A stretch of DNA of 9,619 bases from an uncultured Prevotella sp. (lineage in GTDB: Bacteria > Bacteroidota > Bacteroidia > Bacteroidales > Bacteroidaceae), in NCBI GenBank assembly GCA_934256705.1, contig CAKQPF010000090.1, forward strand, positions 1 to 9,619. Direction: 5' to 3'. Below, in pieces: positions 5,235-9,619 of this stretch. The notes under the pieces are model-generated. The model saw nothing but the letters and a program-made list of their open reading frames with translations, made no database searches and had not been told where the DNA came from. Numbering within the stretch: position 1 is the first letter of the stretch; the number at the start of each line of letters is the position of its first letter. The position numbers were made by a program, and so were the translations under genes.

Positions 5235-7283
5235 ATGAGACAGAATCCATTTTTCAGCAAATATACTACAATACATGAAGTGCCTCCTTTCGACCAGATA
5301 AAGCTCGAAGATTACGAAGAGGCTTTCATGGAAGGAATACGCCGTGACGATGAGCATATAGATAAAATCATCAATAATCCGGAGCCTCCTACATTCGATA
5401 ACACCATTATCGAAGAGGATGATGAGAATGAATACTATGCTTTGCTTGACAAAGTGTCTGCCGTCTTCTTCAATCTCCTTTCTGCTGAGACGAATGATGA
5501 GATGGATGCTCTGGCGCAGAAGATTCAGCCTGCGCTGACAAAGCATGCCAATGACGTGAGTCTCAACAAGCGATTGTTTGAACGCATCAAGGCTGTCCAT
5601 GACAATCATCGCCCGCTCACGCCGGAGGAAGAATGCCTTTTGCAGAAGAGTTATGACGGTTTCGTCCGCAGCGGTGCGCTCCTTGACGAGGAAGGAAAGG
5701 CCAGACTGCGTGCCCTCACCGAGGAAGGCAGTATGCTTTCACTGCAGTTCTCCCAGAATCTGCTGAAGGAAAAGAAGGCTTTCTCGCTACATCTGACTGA
5801 TGAAAACGACCTTAAAGGACTCCCGGACACTATCAAGGAGGCGGCCAGACATGAGGCTAAGGAGCGTAATCTCGACGGTTGGGTGTTCACTCTCGACTTC
5901 CCGAGCTACGGTCCTTTCATGCAATATGCTGAAAACCGTGACCTTAGGGAGAAGATGTTTATGGCATATAACACTCTCTGCACGCATGAAAACGAGACCA
6001 ACAACATAGATATCTGCAAGCGACTCATCAATATCCGTCGCGAGACAGCACAGCTTCTCGGTTATGACACCTATGCCGACTATGTCCTTGTAAAGCGCAT
6101 GGCGTCAAATGTAGCAAACGTATATAAACTGCTTGACGACCTTATCGAGGCCTATAAGCCTACTGCCGTTGCTGAGAAAGAGGAACTGAAGCAGATGGCT
6201 AAGCGCATGAACGGGGATGATTTCAAACTCATGCCGTGGGATGGAGCTTTCTATTCCCACAAGCTGCAGTTGGAGAAATACAACGTGGATGCGGAGATGG
6301 TACGCCCGTATTTCAAACTTTCCAAGGTGATAAAGGGCGTATTCGGACTTGCTACCCGCCTTTATGGCATCACATTCCAGGAGAACAAGGACATTCCAGT
6401 GTATCATCCTGACGTGAAAGCCTATGAGGTGTTTGACAAAGACGGCTCTTATCTCGCTGTCCTCTATGCCGATTTCTACCCTCGTAAGGGCAAGCAAGGT
6501 GGAGCATGGATGACCAGTTATCAGGATCAATGGATCAATCAGAAGGGTGAAAACATACGTCCGCACGTCAGTCTGGTGATGAATTTCACCAAGCCTACAG
6601 CGGAAAAACCGGCTCTGCTCACTCTCGGTGAGGTGGAGACATTCCTCCATGAGTTCGGTCATTCATTGCATGGAATGTTTGCCAACACACGTTTCTCTTC
6701 GCTTTCAGGCACTAATGTGTGGTGGGATTTCGTGGAATTGCCTTCACAGTTTATGGAGAATTTCTCTCTTGAACGTGAGTTCCTCGCCACTTTCGCCAGC
6801 CATTACCAGACCGGCGAACCAATGCCGGACGACCTTATCCAGCGTCTTATCGACGGAAGAAACTTCGCAGTGGCTTCCGCTTGCCTCCGTCAGGTCAGCT
6901 TCGGACTCCTCGATATGGCTTATTATACTAAGGAAAAGCCGTTTGAGGACGACCTTATCAAGTTTGAAAAGAAGGCTTGGGAGAAGGCAATCATCGGCAC
7001 CCAACTGGAGAATACCTGCATGACGGTGCAGTTCTCGCACATCATGGCCGGCGGATATGCGGCTGGTTATTACAGTTATAAGTGGGCAGAGGTGCTTGAT
7101 GCCGATGCTTTTGCGGTGTTCAAGCGTGAAGGTGTCTTCAACAGGGAGACGGCACAACGCTTCCGCGACTGCATTCTCTCTAAGGGAGGAACCGAGCATC
7201 CGATGACCCTCTACAAGCGTTTCCGTGGTGGCGAACCCACTATTGATGCCCTGCTCGAAAGAAACGGCATAAAGAAAGTGTAA
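5235..7283 (+). CDS. dcp: M3-family peptidyl-dipeptidase Dcp
   Basis: This zinc metallopeptidase removes dipeptides from the C-terminus of short peptides and completes intracellular protein turnover. At 682 residues it is almost the same length as E. coli Dcp. The catalytic motif is HEFGH (472-476), with H472 and H476 as zinc ligands and E473 as general base. The third ligand is most likely E501 in FVELPSQ, at the usual distance. The C-terminal GYYSYKWAEVLDADAF block is the M3 signature that shapes the substrate site. The N-terminus begins NPFFSKYTTIHEVPPFDQI, typical of Dcp rather than oligopeptidase A, although separating the two needs a tree. There is no signal peptide, so it should be cytoplasmic. 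The ATG follows an AT-rich, SD-less stretch. The following deaminase gene starts 79 bases later, so co-transcription is possible. Confidence 0.93.
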   Translation: MRQNPFFSKYTTIHEVPPFDQIKLEDYEEAFMEGIRRDDEHIDKIINNPEPPTFDNTIIEEDDENEYYALLDKVSAVFFNLLSAETNDEMDALAQKIQPALTKHANDVSLNKRLFERIKAVHDNHRPLTPEEECLLQKSYDGFVRSGALLDEEGKARLRALTEEGSMLSLQFSQNLLKEKKAFSLHLTDENDLKGLPDTIKEAARHEAKERNLDGWVFTLDFPSYGPFMQYAENRDLREKMFMAYNTLCTHENETNNIDICKRLINIRRETAQLLGYDTYADYVLVKRMASNVANVYKLLDDLIEAYKPTAVAEKEELKQMAKRMNGDDFKLMPWDGAFYSHKLQLEKYNVDAEMVRPYFKLSKVIKGVFGLATRLYGITFQENKDIPVYHPDVKAYEVFDKDGSYLAVLYADFYPRKGKQGGAWMTSYQDQWINQKGENIRPHVSLVMNFTKPTAEKPALLTLGEVETFLHEFGHSLHGMFANTRFSSLSGTNVWWDFVELPSQFMENFSLEREFLATFASHYQTGEPMPDDLIQRLIDGRNFAVASACLRQVSFGLLDMAYYTKEKPFEDDLIKFEKKAWEKAIIGTQLENTCMTVQFSHIMAGGYAAGYYSYKWAEVLDADAFAVFKREGVFNRETAQRFRDCILSKGGTEHPMTLYKRFRGGEPTIDALLERNGIKKV

Positions 7284-7317
7284 CTATCACGTCGTAAGTG
7301 TTTTATAATCATATACC

Positions 7318-7339
7318 ATTCCGCAGGTTAATGCGGGAT
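7318..7339 (+). other. Intergenic hairpin before the dCMP deaminase gene
   Basis: ATTCCGCA (7318-7325) and TGCGGGAT (7332-7339) pair over 8 bp, including one T-G, around a six-base loop. The hairpin lies 34 bases after the dcp stop and 23 before the next start. What follows is A-rich, not a T-run, so it is not a standard terminator. It may stabilise or mark processing of the dcp-deaminase transcript. No TAnnTTTG promoter is seen in the gap. Confidence 0.4.
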
Positions 7340-7362
7340 AATATAATAAAGCAATAGTGAAT

Positions 7363-7794
7363 ATGGAAAAGCAGAAACAGTACAATCTCGACTGCCGCTA
7401 TCTGAGAATGGCGCAGATCTGGGCTGAGAACAGTTATTGCAAACGTAGGCAAGTCGGCGCTCTCGTCGTCAAGGACAAGATGATTATCAGTGACGGCTAT
7501 AACGGTACACCGAGCGGATTTGACAATATCTGCGAGGATGAGACCAACACTACCTATCCTTATGTGCTGCATGCAGAGGCTAATGCCATCACCAAACTGG
7601 CCCGAAGCAGCAACAACAGCGACGGCGCTACACTCTATGTCACTGCTTCTCCATGTATAGAATGCGCCAAACTCATCATTCAGGCTGGCATAAAGCGTGT
7701 CATCTACGGTGAGGAATACCGTCTCTCTGACGGTCTCGACCTGATGCGCAAGGCGGGAATAGAAGTCGTTTTGCTTGAGCAGAAGGAGAAATAA
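7363..7794 (+). CDS. dCMP deaminase family protein (ComEB-like)
   Basis: This 143-residue cytidine/deoxycytidylate deaminase fold converts dCMP to dUMP, feeding thymidylate synthesis in the cytoplasm. The zinc site is complete: H70-A-E72, where H70 binds zinc and E72 shuttles protons, and PCIEC with C98 and C101. The CKRRQVGALVV segment (26-36) and DGYNGTPSG (44-52) are the nucleotide-binding signatures of the dCMP deaminase subgroup, separating it from free cytidine deaminase and tRNA adenosine deaminase. I chose ATG 7363. A GTG two codons upstream (7357) is the only alternative and adds two residues. The spacing to the S41 peptidase is 62 bases. I recall this deaminase-S41 peptidase neighbourhood from other Bacteroidetes, with no known functional link. 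Confidence 0.93.
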   Translation: MEKQKQYNLDCRYLRMAQIWAENSYCKRRQVGALVVKDKMIISDGYNGTPSGFDNICEDETNTTYPYVLHAEANAITKLARSSNNSDGATLYVTASPCIECAKLIIQAGIKRVIYGEEYRLSDGLDLMRKAGIEVVLLEQKEK

Positions 7795-7796
7795 AT

Positions 7797-7816
7797 GGCA
7801 ACCGTCCGTGGTTGCC
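7797..7816 (+). other. Intergenic hairpin between the deaminase and S41 peptidase genes
   Basis: GGCAACC (7797-7803) and GGTTGCC (7810-7816) form a perfect 7-bp stem with a six-base loop, two bases after the deaminase stop. On the + strand it is followed by a C-rich stretch, not T residues, so it is at most a weak or factor-dependent terminator, or an mRNA-stability element. On the minus strand only a mixed A/T stretch follows. Confidence 0.45.
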
Positions 7817-7856
7817 TGCCCCCATCTCCCCATAATCACAATAATATAATAAGAAA

Positions 7857-9488
7857 ATGTCAAAGAAAACAAACAGATACATGCCCCTTCTGATGGCGCT
7901 CTGTGTAGTCATCGGAATAGTGATAGGGTCTTTCTATGCCAATCACTTCTCTGGCAATCGTCTGAATATCATCAATTCCGGCAGCAACAGACTCAACAAT
8001 CTCCTGCATATCATTGATGACCAGTACGTCGATTCCGTGAATATCAATGACTTGGTGGAGAAAGCTATCCCTCAGATATTGTCCGAACTGGACCCTCACT
8101 CCGTCTATATCTCTGCGAAAGAGGCTCAGAAAACGGCTGACGACCTCAAGGGATCATTCTGTGGTGTCGGTATCGAATTCGTGATTCGTGAAGATACTAT
8201 CCATGTGCAGAATGTCATCACTGACGGTCCTGCAGAGCGTGCCGGCATCATAGCAGGCGATAAAATCGTGGCTGTCGATGGCAAACCGTTTGTAGGAAAG
8301 ATCGTGACAAGCGAGGAAGCGCAGACCCGACTCAAGGGAGAGAAAGGTTCTAAGGTGAAGATTGGTGTCGTAAGATATGGCTCCAAGGAAGTGAAGAACT
8401 TCACTCTTGTCCGTGATGAGATAAAGATGAAGAGCGTTTCTGCCGCCTATATGCTCGATGAAACTACGGGATATATCAAGGTAAAGAACTTTGGTGAGAC
8501 CACATATGCCGAGTTCCTCGTTGCTCTTGCTACGCTTTCACAGCAAGGTTTCAAGGGTCTTGTCGTTGACCTCCGCGACAATGGCGGCGGTTATCTTGAG
8601 TCCAGCGTCCAGATGGCCAACGAATTCCTTCCTGCCAACCGTCTTATTGTATATACAGAGGGCCGCAAGTCCCCTCGTCATGAGTATCAGTCGGATGGTA
8701 GAGGTTCATATATAAAGATGCCTCTTGTAGTCCTTATCAATGAAAACTCTGCCTCTGCATCCGAGATTTTCGCCGGTGCCATGCAGGATAATGACCGTGC
8801 CACTATCATCGGACTCCGTTCTTATGGCAAAGGATTGGTACAGCAGCAGTTGGGATTCCCTGACGGTTCGATGATTCGTCTTACGGTAGCACGCTATTAT
8901 ACCCCTTCCGGACGTTGCATCCAGAAGCCTTACAGCAACGCGGATGACTACAGCCATGACGTGCTGAAGAGATACCAGAGCGGTGAATTCTTCTCACAGG
9001 ACAGCATAAAGCATACCGGACCGAAGTATCATACCGTCGGTGGCAGGGTAGTATATGGCGGTGGTGGCATCACTCCTGACATCTTTGTGGCTGAAGATAC
9101 CACGGCTCTCACCAGCTATTATTCACAGGCTGTCACCAGCGGACTCATACTTCAGTACGCTTTTGTCTATACTGACGACAACCGTCTGAAGCTGAATAAC
9201 TTCACTGAAATGCAGGAAATGGCTGACTATCTCAAGACTCAAAGCCTTGTGGATAAGTTTGCTACTTATGCTGATTCTCATGGATTGAAGCGTCGTAACC
9301 TGATGATTAAAAAGTCATACTCACTCCTTGACCGTTTTATCAATAGTAGAATTATCTACACAATGCTTGACGAGCAGTCTTGGTATCAGTATATCAATCA
9401 GGATGATCCTGTCATTGGTACGGCGATACATGTCTTCAGGGAAGGCAAGGCTTTCCCTTCCATCGTGAAAAAGAAGGCAAAGAAATGA
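7857..9488 (+). CDS. ctpA: S41-family C-terminal processing peptidase with PDZ domain
   Basis: This 543-residue serine protease of the Ctp/tail-specific protease family cleaves periplasmic proteins from their C-termini. A single hydrophobic anchor (about 9-27) after a basic start places the enzyme in the periplasm. A helical region with the family motif LDPHSVYIS (78-86) leads to a PDZ domain (about 99-180, starting GSFCGVGIEF), which binds the substrate C-terminus. The catalytic core has LRDNGGG (239-245), the nucleophile S300 in NSASASEIFAGAMQD and the general base K325 in YGKG. The 25-residue Ser-Lys spacing matches E. coli Prc. A C-terminal helical extension of about 150 residues, ending in a Lys-rich tail, is common in Bacteroidetes members. 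The ATG at 7857 gives a good membrane anchor. About 130 bases follow to the window end with no evident terminator or gene. Confidence 0.93.
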   Translation: MSKKTNRYMPLLMALCVVIGIVIGSFYANHFSGNRLNIINSGSNRLNNLLHIIDDQYVDSVNINDLVEKAIPQILSELDPHSVYISAKEAQKTADDLKGSFCGVGIEFVIREDTIHVQNVITDGPAERAGIIAGDKIVAVDGKPFVGKIVTSEEAQTRLKGEKGSKVKIGVVRYGSKEVKNFTLVRDEIKMKSVSAAYMLDETTGYIKVKNFGETTYAEFLVALATLSQQGFKGLVVDLRDNGGGYLESSVQMANEFLPANRLIVYTEGRKSPRHEYQSDGRGSYIKMPLVVLINENSASASEIFAGAMQDNDRATIIGLRSYGKGLVQQQLGFPDGSMIRLTVARYYTPSGRCIQKPYSNADDYSHDVLKRYQSGEFFSQDSIKHTGPKYHTVGGRVVYGGGGITPDIFVAEDTTALTSYYSQAVTSGLILQYAFVYTDDNRLKLNNFTEMQEMADYLKTQSLVDKFATYADSHGLKRRNLMIKKSYSLLDRFINSRIIYTMLDEQSWYQYINQDDPVIGTAIHVFREGKAFPSIVKKKAKK

Positions 9489-9530
9489 CATCCTGACGCA
9501 TCATTACGATGATATAAAAGAGCAAATACC

Positions 9531-9598
9531 CAACTTAATAATTAGGGTGTCCAGTTAGATGTTCCGGAAAACAGAAGCTGAAATCACCCGTTAAGTTG
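9531..9598. repeat. Nested inverted repeat downstream of the S41 peptidase gene
   Basis: CAACTTAA (9531-9538) is the exact inverse of TTAAGTTG (9591-9598). Inside it, GGGTG (9545-9549) is inverse to CACCC (9585-9589), offset by a six-base versus one-base spacer. The centre holds the palindrome TTCCGGAA (9562-9569). The arms are too far apart, and the 3' side lacks a T-run, for a normal terminator. It may be the edge of a small insertion element or a recombination or protein-binding site, but I recognise no family and no gene is visible to the window end. Confidence 0.5.
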
Positions 9599-9619
9599 TT
9601 AATACAACACTCTGAATTT

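Noticed and set aside
6105..6662. Minus-strand open frame of 185 codons opposite dcp
   Set aside because: It is antisense to the M3 peptidase and shows no domain or start context of its own.
5235..9488. Peptidase-deaminase-peptidase row considered as a defence or toxin system
   Set aside because: Each gene matches a housekeeping family at full length with intact active sites. No effector, sensor or toxin domain is present.

Overview
The window looks like chromosomal DNA of a Bacteroidales bacterium, most likely a Prevotella-type member of the Prevotellaceae. Four things point there. Two promoter candidates fit the Bacteroidetes -7 element TAnnTTTG. Gene starts lack Shine-Dalgarno sequences and have A-rich upstream regions. 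The protein families are typical of the phylum (DUF4199, DUF6452-like, DUF6048-like, single-anchor S41 peptidase). G+C content looks moderate. The species assignment is inference.

Left edge (1-420), non-coding RNA and a mobile element. Bases 1-73 are the 3' end of a group II intron on the + strand: the end of domain V, then domain VI with a bulged branch-point A. The rest lies outside the window. Facing it on the minus strand is a compact RNA transcription unit, reading right to left: TAnnTTTG promoter (413-420), leader of about 80 nt with a hairpin, small SRP RNA (324-228), tRNA-Thr(UGU) (224-151), and a strong intrinsic terminator (142-103).

Bases 421-637 are an AT-rich divergent intergenic region with a + strand promoter and a 5'UTR hairpin.

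Bases 638-3373 hold a four-gene + strand cluster: a DUF4199 four-helix membrane protein, a polyprenyl-phosphate-type family 2 glycosyltransferase preceded by a 14-bp A/C-rich tandem repeat, a DUF6452-like lipoprotein, and a DUF6048-like probable outer-membrane protein. The last three overlap by 13 and 50 bp, so they are almost certainly one transcript.

Bases 3473-5148 hold a coupled pair: the periplasmic flavin transferase ApbE and a Crp/Fnr-superfamily regulator that overlap by ATGA. The regulator lacks both the cAMP-binding signature and the Fnr iron-sulfur cysteine set.

Bases 5235-9488 hold three housekeeping genes in a row: the M3 peptidyl-dipeptidase Dcp, a dCMP deaminase and an S41 C-terminal processing peptidase with a PDZ domain. 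Perfect hairpins or palindromes without U-tracts lie in each gap.

The right edge (9489-9619) has no gene and contains a nested inverted repeat (9531-9598) that I could not identify.

I do not see a clear undescribed system. The points most worth a second look are the intron abutting the SRP-tRNA unit, the non-canonical regulator coupled to apbE, the tandem repeat before the glycosyltransferase, and the right-edge inverted repeat.
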